Below the pieces are notes generated by a model. The model made no database searches, was not told the DNA's origin, and was given only the letters and a program-made list of their open reading frames with translations. The translations under genes were made by a program, and so were the position numbers. Positions 10,411-21,376 of a stretch of 64,000 nucleotides of DNA are shown here, in pieces; the first letter of the stretch is position 1; every line of letters begins with the position of its first letter. This DNA comes from Branchiostoma floridae (Eukaryota; Chordata; Leptocardii; Amphioxiformes; Branchiostomatidae), in contig NC_049994.1 in NCBI RefSeq assembly GCF_000003815.2, positions 10,019,148 through 10,083,147 on the forward strand, in the 5' to 3' direction.

Positions 10411-11268
10411 ACCAGCTCTGGCCTTGCATAGTCTGATTGGTCGACCTCATTGTTGACCAAACATGGTATGTGAGGGGGAGGGGTAATGAAGTCGTGGACT
10501 CTTACCCGCTCCGCCCTTGCCAACCTCTTACCTCATTGGTGGGTAAGGGGGCTCCTGGTAAAACAGGAACCCCCTTTACCTATCATTGGGGTTTGATGTT
10601 GGTAAGGGGGTTCCTGGTAATCATCACCAGCTCTGGTCTTGGTAACCCTGTTTGATCAAAGCTGAACAAACAGGGGATGCGAGAGAGAGGGGTAATGAAG
10701 TCGTGGACTCTTACCCGCTCCGCCCTTACCAACGACTCATCTCATTGGTGGGTAAGGGGGCTCCTGGTAAAACAGGAACCCCCTTTACCAACCATTGGGG
10801 TTTGAATTGGTACGGGGGTTCCTGGTATCAGAAATCATCGCCAGCTCTGGCCTTGCATACTCTGATTGGTCGACCTCATTGTTGAACAAACAGGGTATGC
10901 GAGGGGGAGGGGTACTGAAGTCATGGACTCTTACCCGCTCCGCCCTTGCCAACCTCTTACCTCATTGGTGGGTAAGGGGGCTCCTGGTAAAACAGGAACC
11001 CCCTTTACCAACTATTGGGGTTTGGTGTTGGTAAGGGGGTTCCTGGTATCAGAAATCATCGCCAGCTCTGGCCTTGCATACTCTGATTGGTCGACCTCAT
11101 TGTTGAACAAACAGGGTATGCGAGGGGGAGGGGTACTGAAGTCATGGACTCTTACCCGCTCCGCCCTTGCCAACCTCTTACCTCATTGGTGGGTAAGGGG
11201 GCTCCTGGTAAAACAGGAACCCCCTTTACCAACCATTGGGGTTTGGTGTTGGTAAGGGGGTTCCTGGT
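10411..11268. repeat. four tandem copies of a ~215-221-bp unit downstream of the Helentron ORF
   Basis: Copies begin at about 10411, 10626, 10840 and 11061, each opening with CCAGCTCTGG. Each contains TGATTGGTCGACC (altered in copy 2), a GAGGGGTA block and an inverted repeat. In the inverted repeat, GTAAGGGGGCTCCTG pairs with CAGGAACCCCCTTTAC across a short loop. Reading frames running through it are by-products of the repeat. Tandem arrays and hairpins near the 3' end are typical of Helentrons. Confidence 0.85.
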
Positions 11269-12648
11269 GTTACAAGCTAACAAAGGAAGGAAGAAGAAGA
11301 AAGGAAATGAGAAAGGAAGTAGAACTTTTCTCTGTAATTGGAGAAGAGGAGGAAAATAAGAAAAAATGTAAATGGGATGCACAAAAATATCAATAGGCAG
11401 TCACATTTGGCAATAACCTAATTTTTTTTTTCTTTTCCTTTAGGAGACCATTCTTCTGCTTGAAGAACACCGTGGAGTTGGCAAATGCCTTCCGGCGTTT
11501 TTCCAAATACCTTCAGGCATTTTTCAAAATTTCTTATTTAATCATTTTATATATTTTTTTACATATCTTTATATATGTTCTGTATTTGTAATGTATCTTT
11601 ACAAATGTAATCATGTTTAGTTTTCTTCTTACGGTCATAATATTTATATTTCATCAATACCAAAGTTTTGTGTGAAATATATTGTGTTGGTAATGTTTCT
11701 TTTTTTCTTCTTTCTCTTGTCAAGTCTTCCATTGTTCCAGAGGGAGAGTGTCTAATAGGAGGATGGAGCTGGACAGGCAGGAAGAGATGATGGTGAAAGA
11801 CCAGGTGAGGAACAAGAGAGTGGGCTTGTGGGAGAAATAAACAAAATGCTGACTTGATTTTGAAATTTTACCAATTATTGAGTTATTCCTGATGATGATT
11901 GATGGCAACCTTGAGACTGAGTTGAGAAGGCCCTAATCTTCTACATCCTTTGTCTTCTCTGCAATCTCCTTTAGGCTCCACATGCTGTTTAATCAGGGAC
12001 ACATATTAAATGTCAATCTCCTTCTATCTTTGAACTGCAGATCATAGGAAATTTTAAAGAGCGTGTCTTCGTGTATTTAGCACTTCCTGTTATTGTAGCC
12101 CTTTGTGTTTCTTGGCATCAGAATGTCGTTTATGTGTCTGCTACTCCTCTTTATGGACAGAGGATTCGCACCTACCACTGAGTGACTGTGTGAGACAGTA
12201 TGTGTGAGTGCATGCATCATTTTTTCCAGGTCCGGTTTTTCAGGACCAGTCCAATAAGAAAACGGTTTTGTACCGATACCCACCCCTAACCAACCCTAGG
12301 TGCTACGTCTAAGTAAGTAAGGGCGCTCAGGGTCAAAGAGCCAACCCTGAGTGTTACGTCTAAGTAAGTAAGTAAGGTGGGCAATCTTCGGGACTGTCTC
12401 AGAATGTAAGAAAAAGGGTAAAAACGTCGGCAGTTTGAAACGAATGAACACACATTCACTTGGATCAAATATGTATATGTTTACGTTATGTACATATACT
12501 TTCCTTTATAAGAACCTTACTGCAGCCTTACTATATATGACCTCTGCTTTATGTACGGTTTAGGAAATAATGAACGCCTGTAAATCACTTGTATATTTAT
12601 ATTTGTGTATATCACATGCTCAATGAATTGTATTGCCTGTTGCATACA
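11269..12648. other. no recognised gene; AT-rich spacer with a small repeat fragment
   Basis: This is mostly AT-rich sequence. At about 12225-12290 there is a piece ending in TGTACCGATACCCACCCCT. It closely resembles the right end of the hAT-like MITE at 40354-40793, so it is probably a truncated relative. A short direct repeat, ACGTCTAAGTAAGTAAG, occurs at about 12305 and 12356. A weak exon-like piece near 11715-11801 (acceptor and donor in place) is too short to call. Confidence 0.4.
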
Positions 12649-12649
12649 T

Positions 12650-12810
12650 GTCAAGTTCATATTTGCCGCAGTGAGACAGTGTGTGAGTGCATGCATAATT
12701 TTTTGGGGGGTACAATTCTATAGTAGCTAATGCAAAAGATAAAATTTATTTTCACAGTAATTCAAGGCTGTCAGATCTTTCCCTCACTTTACCTTTCTTG
12801 TTACCTAACC
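12650..12810. repeat. direct repeat D, copy 1 (left flank of the 81-bp array)
   Basis: This segment starts TCAAGTTCATATTTGCCGCA and runs through the CCTCACTTTACC block. It recurs with few changes at 14010-14170, immediately right of the 81-bp array. Its later part recurs again at 14650-14765. Confidence 0.75.
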
Positions 12811-13210
12811 CTCCATCCAATGTATGAATTTCTTGAATCATTGAATTTGAAAGAGTGCATATATAGTGATAAAATTTATTTTCCTAGTAATTTATTTTAA
12901 GATCTGATCTTTCCCTCCCCTTGCCATATCTTTCTTGCTCTTTACGGTAACCCACCAAAGCTCTTTTCATTCTTTTCTTGAAATTGCGTATTGCCCATTT
13001 ACCATTAGGTTCAGGTCTGGACCATTGTAGATCGTACCTGTACCTGAATTTTCTGTACCGGTACGCACCCCTACTGCAGCACAGTCTTGTCGTCCTTGAT
13101 GTATCCCTTCTGTGGATCATACATCTCGTTAAATTTGAAAGAGTGCATTTTGTAATAATGATAAAATTTGATTTAAGGATATGATCTTTTCCTCTCCTCG
13201 CCATACCTTT

Positions 13211-14030
13211 CTTGCTGCTTAACCATCCAATGTATGAATGAAATAGTTATCCATGGTGGAATTTTTCATTCTGTTCATTGTCAACTTCATATTTGCCGCT
13301 TAACCATCCAATGTATGAATGAAATAGCTATCCATGGTGGAATTTTTAATTCTGTTCATTGTCAACTTCATATTTGCCGCTTAACCATCCAATGTATGAA
13401 TAAAATAGCTATCCATGGTGGAATTTTTCAATCTGTTCATTGTCAACTTCATATTTGCCGCTTAACCATCCAATGTATGAATGAAATAGCTATCCATGGT
13501 GGAATTTTTAATTCTGTTCATTGTCAACTTCATATTTGCCGCTTAACCATCCAATGTATGAATGAAATAGCTATCCATGGTGGAATTTTTCAATCTGTTC
13601 ATTGTCAACTTCATATTTGCCGCTTAACCATCCAATGTATGAATGAAATAGCTATCCATGGTAGAATTTTTCATTCTGTTCATTGTCAACTTCATATTTG
13701 CCGCTTAACCTTCCAATGTATGAATGAAATAGCTATCCATGGTGGAATTTTTAATTCTGTTCATTGTCAACTTCATATTTGCCGCTTAACCATCCAATGT
13801 ATGAATGAAATAGCTATCCATGGTGGAATTTTTCAATCTGTTCATTGTCAACTTCATATTTGCCGCTTAACCATCCAATGTATGAATGAAATAGCTATCC
13901 ATGGTAGAATTTTTCATTCTGTTCATTGTCAACTTCATATTTGCCGCTTAACCTTCCAACGTATGAATGCAATAGTTATCCATGGTGGAATTTTTCATTC
14001 TGATCATTGTCAAGTTCATATTTGCCGCAG
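13211..14030. repeat. minisatellite: ten copies of an 81-bp unit
   Basis: Ten copies of an 81-bp unit (core AACCATCCAATGTATGAATG then ATCCATGGTGGAATTTTT) lie head to tail. Because 81 is divisible by three, an open frame of 329 codons runs through it. I regard that frame as a by-product. Variants cycle in threes: copies 4-6 repeat the variant order of copies 7-9, indicating a 243-bp higher-order unit. The reverse complement of the unit core is the exon-like sequence at 14479-14540 and 15730-15790. A related fragment of the hAT-like family lies just to its left (about 12995-13075). Confidence 0.9.
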
Positions 14031-14356
14031 TGAGACAGTGTGTGAGTGCATGCATAATTTTTTTGGGGGGTACAATTCTATAGTATCTAATGCAAAAGAT
14101 AAAATTTATTTTCACAGTAATTTAAGGCTCTCAGATCTTTCCCTCACTTTACCTTTCTTGTCACCTAACCCCTTCTTTCAACCCCCGATCTCAAGGCCAA
14201 ATCTGAAGGACTGTGTGAGATAGCACGTATGAGTGTATGCATATTTTTTTCGGTACAATTTTATTTTTAGGTTAGGACATTAGGAGGAAATGTATTGTGT
14301 TGGTAATGTGTCTTTCTTCTGATCAATGTTTGATTTTAATCTGAATGTTTCTGCTC
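14010..14356. repeat. direct repeat D, copy 2 (long form)
   Basis: The first ~160 bp match 12650-12810. From about 14060 to 14356 it matches 14650-14948 at an offset of about 590 bp, ending at a shared TTTCTGCTCTGC. The two long copies are nearly identical, implying a recent local duplication. Confidence 0.8.
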
Positions 14357-14394
14357 TGCTTTGAATTTTTACTCGCCTGTTTTGGTCCTGTAGG

Positions 14395-14616
14395 TGGGAC
14401 CCCTTCTAGTGAGGGAAGAGAAGCAGACAGACATGGTTCCAGCCCAGCCACAGGACACAGCAGATTCTATCTAAATCAATGACAATGAACAGAATGAAAA
14501 AAATTTCACCATGGACACTATTTCATTCATACATTGGAGCAGACTCCATCCTGAAGAACGAGCTGTACCTGTCCAACCTTGAACCAAACATGTTCATCAC
14601 TCCTCTGGATAGGGTG
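14395..14616 (+). other. exon-like fragment, permuted duplicate of the one at 15530-15899
   Basis: This segment follows an acceptor-like TGTAG. It holds block B (GGTTCCAGCCCAGCCACAGG, from 14435) and then block A (ATGACAATGAACAGAATG, from 14479, through TGTCCAACCT). At 15.7 kb the order is A then B, so the copies are permuted. An open frame of 66 codons covers block A, but the protein is not recognised. It is best read as a duplicated exon fragment or captured gene piece. Confidence 0.4.
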
Positions 14617-14649
14617 AGTCATTATGTAGTGTATAGTGTATTTTTTTTT

Positions 14650-14948
14650 GGGGGGGGGGTACAATTCTATATTATCTAATGCAAATGATAAAGTTTATTT
14701 TCACAGTAATTTAAGGCTCTCAGATCTTTCCCTCACTTTACCTTTCTTGTCACCTAACCCCTTCTTTCAACCCCCGATCTCAAGGCCAAATCTGAAGGAC
14801 TGTGTGAGATAGCACGTATGAGTGCATGCATATTTTTTTCGGTACAATTTTATTTTTAGGTTAGGACATTAGGAGGAAATGTATTGTGTTGGTAATGTGT
14901 CTTTCTTCTCATCAATGTTTGATTTTAATCTGAATGTTTCTGCTCTGC
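14650..14948. repeat. direct repeat D, copy 3
   Basis: This is a nearly identical copy of 14060-14356. The match stops abruptly at 14948, where different, exon-like sequence begins. Confidence 0.8.
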
Positions 14949-15303
14949 AAAGATCTTCAGACATTGTTGACATGTATTCAATCATATGCTGCCTGACTAC
15001 ATCATGATCTTTGCAGTTTATTGGAACCAGATCAAACCATGGACCAGTACCTGTCTGAGGGTCGTCCAGCAGATCTTGGTACGTGGGCCACACAGGTCGA
15101 AATAGATGCAAGATATACGTACATGTACATCCTAATTATTGTGTAGACATGTCAGAACCTTTAAAGCTGAGAAAGGATACTGCTCGCCCTTCTTTTGATC
15201 ACCTGGGAGTAGGCTGAAATCAGCTGGGCAATAGTCTTCACATCATCAGGGTACATGCTGGGAGGGAACGGCAAGGTTGAGCGGGATTGCATCATAATTA
15301 TAC
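14949..15303 (-). other. two exon-like segments of an unidentified minus-strand gene or captured fragment
   Basis: On the minus strand, 15303-15203 is bounded by an acceptor (CTTCAG) and a donor (CAG|GTGATC). It reads as a plausible peptide including FPPSMYPDDVKTIAQLI. Further along, 15111-14949 stays open and reads RPVWPTYQDLLDDPQTG... and ...MSEDLCRAE, with protein-like composition. I do not recognise the family. The right part is cut by the repeat boundary at 14948, so this looks like a truncated gene piece. Confidence 0.35.
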
Positions 15304-15529
15304 CTGAAGTTAGCTTCTGGAATGCAACTCTACTTTCACTTTTGTTGGGCACTATGAATGTATTCTTGAGTGACAATAATTGGAACCATGAAGAAGTTTT
15401 GAGATTCATATTTTGAACATCAAATTAAGATGTTTAATATACACATTATATGTGGCTATCGCTATAGTCAAAGTAAGTTTCCATAAACGAAGTATTAAGG
15501 TTTTGTCATTGTCCATGTTTTCTCTGAAG

Positions 15530-15899
15530 GTGGATGCAGCAAAGATGATGAACTCTTCCACTGCGGACATCCCCGTCAGAACAGACGGCGTCATATCCCG
15601 TCAACAGCAGCACGTGCATGCAGGCGGGCGCCCAACTCTTCCTGCAGCAGCAAGGACGGCAGCGTGGTCGGGCAGGACATTGGCATGAACGCCTACCACC
15701 AGCCCGACATGTACGGCAACATGAGCCCAATGACAATGAACAGAATGAAAAAATTTCACCATGGATTACTATTTCATTCATACATTGGAGCAGACTCCAT
15801 CCTGAAGAACGAGCTGTACCTGTCCAACCTGCGTACGAACCCGCCATCAGCTAATTCTGCCGCCAGGTTCCAGCCCAGCCACAGGACACAGCAGATTAT
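15530..15899 (+). other. exon-like fragment, blocks A then B, unidentified protein
   Basis: One frame stays open from about 15533 through 15730 with a protein-like sequence including QDIGMNAYHQPDMYGNMSP. It then runs into block A (shared with 14479-14580 and, inverted, with the 81-bp array) and block B (15866-15898). The sequence resembles a Ser/Met/Tyr-rich transcription-factor tail, but I cannot name it. The sharp similarity switch to the other copies argues for duplicated or captured exon material. Confidence 0.35.
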
Positions 15900-17154
15900 A
15901 AACGAAACATGTATATTGCAACGAAACATGTATATTGCAACACAATTGAAAAGCAGCTTTGCAAATTCTAAAGCAATTGTAAAGTTTCTTGTTTTTTACT
16001 GTTGAAGATTCAAAATGTATTTTAGCTTGCATCATTCATTGTTTTTCGAGTTTTGTATATGTATTCTGGTATTTCCATTTTTCTATACATGTATTTTTGC
16101 ATTTACAATTTGTCCATGTACTTTTGTATTCACAAAAAAATACTAAGATTGTCAGACAAGACTGAAAATCTTTCTTTATTAAAGCATTCAAAGTGTACAT
16201 GACTTTCGCTTTCATCATTCCTCTTAATTACATAGATGGTAAGAGTGCATGTTCAGTAAATAATTTTTTTAAACTTCATTTTTGCTTAGAACATTCAGAT
16301 CTTAAGTTAATGTGACTCTATCAGTGGTAGTTTGTTAAAGACTCCATTACAGCAATATGAGCAAAGGCAAAGCATTTCAAACTTATCTCTTCTGAAGAAA
16401 GTAAAAATGCTAGGCTACAACATGTGAAGGTAACATTATGTATTTGCTTGCAAATATTACCTTTCTAGTTTCATATGTTTTCAAAAGTATGCTCAAACGA
16501 TACATCCATATAACTAACACTGTACGACTGTACATATGAAGGACTGGTGGAAGTTCGTCAGCCTCACCAAAGGGAGCGAATTCGAAGCTCTAGGATTAGG
16601 TAGGTACAAGTTACCATACAACTGTACAGTACAGTACAGTGTAATGTAACATCAAAACAGCTATCAAAACCACATGAAGCATACTCCTACGTCCTACCTA
16701 CCATGGGGTGGGGTGGTCATATGAAATATTGATGTATATTTTAATCTCGTAATTATTAAACAACAGCAGATTTCAAGATCACTATCGGGTAAGTAACACT
16801 GTAACGCTTTGTTCGGTTTGATCCAAAGCTTCCACCCAGTACGAGCGTGTGAAAGCCGCATCAATGTCAAACTCAGAGAATAATCCCAACACATCCCCCC
16901 TCACCAATTACGCAATTACAGGTCACAGGTCAACCGAGAGTGCCCATTCGTCAATATGGTTAAAATTGCGTAATCATTGCAGAAAATTGAGTGATGAAGA
17001 AAGAGGGACGTTTATTGTGTAATTATATGTTATTAGGGTACAGAAGGACTGGTAAAAGCCGTTTGAGAGGTTTGGGTTACGTGTGGGAACCAGGTACATG
17101 TAGGAACGGGCCGTGTGCACTGACTTGTGCCGTCTGCAGGTGTTTACTTATAAC
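15900..17154. other. no gene seen; AT-rich spacer
   Basis: There is a local direct repeat of AACGAAACATGTATATTGCA (about 15900-15937) and otherwise AT-rich DNA with no supported reading frame, tRNA or clear mobile-element end. Confidence 0.4.
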
Positions 17155-17163
17155 TGTTGACCA

Positions 17164-17344
17164 CACTCTCCAAGCAGAGGTTAGGCTATGGCTTTTTTTC
17201 ATTCGGGCTTTTTTATCGGGCCTGTACCGTTGCCACGAGACATCAACAAAACGGTAAAAAATAGAAAGCCCGATAAAAACACCTGAATTGAAGAAAAAGT
17301 AAAAAAAAAAACACAGCCGGAGCCTAACCTCTGCTTGGAGAGTA
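17164..17344. mobile_element. MITE, CTCCAAGCAGAGG family, with ~9-bp target duplication
   Basis: The termini are perfect 23-bp inverted repeats containing ACTCTCCAAGCAGAGG. Subterminal CGGGCTTT/AAAGCCCG motifs are also inverted. The flanks TGTTGACCA (17155-17163) and TGTTGAACT (17345-17353) match at 7 of 9 bases, as expected for an old 9-bp target duplication. No coding sequence is present. Confidence 0.75.
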
Positions 17345-17927
17345 TGTTGAACTAGAGGGTTTGTACTTTTTGTATAGAACTACAGGAAAAAATACCCAAT
17401 TCTACTGCTTCTCGCAAACATTTTGATATGGTAACTTACTGTATAAAAGTCTATTCTCTTTTATACTATAGATTTTCTCAATAAATTCAAATAACATATT
17501 CAAGCACATACTGACATATGAGAACACAGGCACTGTACATGTAGGACAATGATATAAAAAATGTAAAAGTAGATTTTTATTCATTCTAAATAGTCTATTC
17601 TAAGGTAGGTTAGTCTTGTCGTTGAATCTTGTACCATCGTTATACAAATAAAGTTTGCTGCATTTTCTCATTTTCTACCATATTTTATCTTATATCTTGT
17701 ATGTACCTATCAACTTGTTCCGCAATAAAGTCTTATCTTTACTCGTCTATGGTCCAAACCCTAAACGTCTACATTTTGGGAACATCTCTTTTTTCTCTCC
17801 CCTCTCTGTCTTTCTGCATGTCAGTATGTCTCCCACTCTACCGTTCTCTCTCTCTCTCCCTCTCTCTTTCCATCCCCCCTCTCTCTCTCGCGGACAGAGT
17901 ATCTTTATCATGAACCTCTTTTGTCTC

Positions 17928-17930
<3 letters not shown>

Positions 17931-17993
<63 letters not shown>

Positions 17994-17996
17994 GAT

Positions 17997-18042
<46 letters not shown>
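17931..18042. repeat. (GA)n microsatellite
   Basis: This is a run of GA dinucleotides with small interruptions, preceded by a CT-rich stretch (about 17795-17890). Reading frames across it are artefacts. Confidence 0.95.
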
Positions 18043-18049
18043 GTTGTCC

Positions 18050-21000
18050 AAGATTTGCTCTGGAAGTGAGCGTGTCACAGGTCCCTTCAGTCAGTGGTTC
18101 TGTATACTCCGTCTGTCTTAATAGCGATCGTATTGGTGTCCACATTGCAACATTCTGGCATTAAAGCATCAGAATAAAACAACAACAAAAACGAAAACAA
18201 AAGTCCTATTTGACAGATGATGTACATCGTTACTACAGACTCCTGAACAGCATATTTTGCCCATGATGCATTGCAGCAGCCCTCACTCTTTTTCTAAAAC
18301 CCAACACAGATCCAACGTTACTGAATAGTCATGGATGCTTGCCAAATAAACTCACTGCAATCACGTTTACCCACAACTTCTTATCGATCTAAATCATCAC
18401 ATCTATACATATTTGGTTTGAACAGTTGGTTCTTTGTTCCATCTCACGTGGCCCCGTGGGCACTGGAAAGATGCGGGTTTCGTGCAAAGCAGGCCTTTTA
18501 CGTCCCATCACCGGACTAGATAGCGCCCACGACATACGGGCCCATCATTTCCACACATTAGAGGCACAGAAAGGACCAGGGACCTTGCAATATACAGTGA
18601 TCATTGTTATATCCGAGGCCAACGACTTTTTGGCAGCATAATGATCAATGTGGAACGCATCCCGTCAGCTTCAATTCATCAAGGCCGCGGATTCGCAAAA
18701 CATTTTAGTTTCACTTGTAACCTTCTTTTGACCCTTCGTTACGTTTCTAGAGCTTCGTTTGAAAACCTCGGGGAGTGATGATTATATTTTATTACCAAAA
18801 AATAAAATACCAGCCACAACTGGTCTCAGTAATTGTCTTAAACGAGTCTGTTTTTAAGAGTAGGAGCATTGCGTGTTAGGGAAGAGGCACTGAAGTCTTT
18901 ATATCCCAATAGACTCTTCCTCTATCTTTATCGTCCATTCAGAGGGTCAAGAAGAGAATTGTTTCTGAGTTTATCTATAGAAAGATGAAAATCGCTTCTG
19001 CGTGAGAGTGCCAGCGGGTAATTTCTATCATTTTTCTACATTATTTTGTCGTCATGAATAAGTAAAGGCTTCCGCCATACGAGGTGCATTACTGGAAAAT
19101 AACGCCAGAAAGGATATCATCAAATGTAATAAACTAGGAGGGGACAGAAGGATTTGCGTCATTTTGTAGCGACTATAGTTGGGCTCTGTTGACATGAACT
19201 CTAGCTGTTTACAATTAAGAAGAAAGTACATGTATAGGCTTCTGGAGTGCCCTCTTAGAGTAAGCTCATGACCAAGTTCTTTGTAGGAAATATTTAGTAT
19301 TATATGAGTGACAAAAATGGGGCCCTTATTGTAGGCAGATGACTTTTTGTACTTAAATTGTCCTGTTTACGCTCAATCAACTCTTTAACAGGTCATCCTC
19401 TTTTTCTTTACAAATTTGTTAGAAAAACGAAACAATCTATCAATGTCCTGTACTTTGATGATGATGTTAGAGTTCTAGAACTTGGTTGACGTTTTCTGTC
19501 TTATCTTTTTCTTTTGTAGTTATGTACCACTGTTTACTACTCTCTAGGGTATGAGCCACTGCTCAATAGGTATTTGTCACTTCTACCGTCCACAGTTGCT
19601 GTCTATGCAAAGATAGCTTCTCTTCGCTTTGTGAAATATCAAAACGAATGATATATAGAGCATTTCTTACTGCGTGTGTAAATGCGTTTTTAACGCAGAA
19701 AAATTACTATATCATTTGTAGTCTCTCACGTATTCTTAAACTTTCAGAAATTATATTTTCAGTTGTAGTGGTTATTCTTATTTGATTTGGATACGTGGTT
19801 GACTTTTGTATTATTTCTTACATTTTACTTATTTTAGCTTTCATGTGAAATGCAATGGTTTTGATTAATCTTATGAAATTGGGTGATTTGAGTAATATCC
19901 TTTGTTGTGATTTTTTAATAAGAAATCTTGTTACGATATGATTCACTTTTGTGCTGTTGTAATTCCATTTTCATATATCCTTTATTTCTTTTAGCTTGCT
20001 TTGTTCCCGTCTTTTCTTTTCCTGTCGTTACTTGGTCGTATGAAAAGTCAGCGCGTCGCTGGTAACTTTCTTCTTTCCCCTAATTTCTGCTTCGCCGTGG
20101 AATGATAGATTGGGCCATGCGAGGAAATACGGCCCTCAATGTAACGGGCGGAAACGTACTCGGATTTCCCGGCTGCTATTCATCATTAACTCATGGAGAA
20201 AGGCAACTACAGTGGGACAAAAGTAAATTACTGTTGGGGATAAGGAATGACGATTATAGCTGGAGAATTGACGACGGTTACCTCGCTCATAAATCTACCC
20301 AAGCAACTTGTCTTCAAGTTCTCGAAGTTTAGACGAACCACCGCGCCAGGGGATGTGGAAACTCCGTTTCCAAGTTGTTGGGAGTCTCGTGGGTCTCTTT
20401 AAGATGCGATTTGATGGAAATGCCAAGAAATCTCCCCAAATTGTGTCATTTCAACTGTCGCCGGGCGGTCCTCCCCTAGTTCTGTTATTTGACACAAGAG
20501 AGATGCAGAGCTAGTTAACTACATAACGCGTAATGAGTAAAAATAACCGGGAAACAAAGATTTAGTGCTCAGTTCTGGAGCGTTAGCCTACTTGGGGTCC
20601 ATTTCGCGCGAAGGTTAGCTGCGTGTCAGCAATAATTGGAGGTATGGGAAGTAATTTCTGGCGGCTTAATGCCGCATTCTTCAATTCCTCTTTCCCCTTC
20701 GCTCTTCTTCCTCGCATAGTTTTTGATTTATTCCCCGCTCAGAGAGGGAATAGCTCGGAACGGCCTAGCAAGGATTCTGACACTCGGACGCGGAAACGCG
20801 ATTTGATCACACGATAATGTCGCTGTAAGTCGGTTGTACGAGTACTGAGTGGTGCTTAACTAAGTAATGGTCTACATTATCTTTTGTCCAAATGGGTCTC
20901 AAGCGGACATTTGCTTTTTGCACCGTGTAAAATGGACAGGCATTAAGTCACTGCTATATCTCACTCGTCCTTCGGAGGCTGGGAGCTTAACTAATAGCAT

Positions 21001-21290
21001 CTTCCCCTATAACAGGGATGCTTTATTGCTGTAAGGGAGTTTCGAGCAGAATTGCTTAAAATCATTTCATTAGAAGTTAGGAGGATCTACCCAATTGTGC
21101 TACATAAAACGGCGTGAACTCCTCACCAAGGACTGCTATTACGACGAGCAATTGTTATTTCTTTATCTCGCATTATTTAAATTAGATTTATCTTATTTAA
21201 ATGCGTACTATTGCTATAATTACCTTTGTGACTCTGCGTGCCAAATCATGGCATCATTGCGGCGTAATTGTCGAGTGGGGTAATGGGCCG
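18050..21290 (+). promoter_or_regulatory. upstream region of EvxB, no gene; possible regulatory DNA
   Basis: This 3.2-kb stretch has no supported gene. GC-richer islands occur at about 18430-18560 and 20090-20830, with homeodomain-type TAAT motifs (for example near 20188 and 20667). Their position directly upstream of EvxB makes them candidate cis-regulatory elements. I see no decisive motif cluster. Confidence 0.3.
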
Positions 21291-21294
21291 GTGG

Positions 21295-21303
21295 TATAAA
21301 AAG
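21295..21303 (+). promoter_or_regulatory. EvxB: TATA box of EvxB
   Basis: TATAAAAAG lies 74 bp upstream of the EvxB start codon, placing the transcription start near 21325 and giving a leader of about 50 nt. No ATG falls between the box and the chosen start. Confidence 0.7.
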
Positions 21304-21376
21304 ACCAGCGGTGGGACAGGTAGTCCCAAAGCACGCAGGTGAAACAGCCAGGTGTGTCAAACAGGTAACGGCGGAG

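Larger units (their letters stand above)
1866..11268 (+). mobile_element. Helentron-type rolling-circle transposon (ends not resolved)
   Basis: The element is defined by its Rep-helicase-endonuclease protein (2831-10335). A C-terminal APE endonuclease and an N-terminal OTU domain mark the Helentron/Helitron2 branch rather than classic Helitrons. The tandem ~215-bp array directly downstream (10411-11268) contains GC-rich hairpins and is probably part of the 3' end. The outer coordinates given are the limits of material I can link to it, not proven termini. An intact 2282-residue frame with all visible catalytic residues suggests a recent insertion. Confidence 0.7.

Noticed and set aside
10437-11359. 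Frames through the 215-bp tandem units
   Set aside because: Repeat-generated, overlapping one another, with no domain character.
13234-14223. 329-codon open frame of repeated MNEIAIHGG-type units
   Set aside because: It is a by-product of an 81-bp (multiple of three) tandem repeat. The opposite orientation of the unit matches exon-like DNA, and no start or splice context supports it.
17655-18164. 169-codon frame with an R/E-rich run
   Set aside because: Crosses a GA microsatellite; no protein-like sequence outside it.
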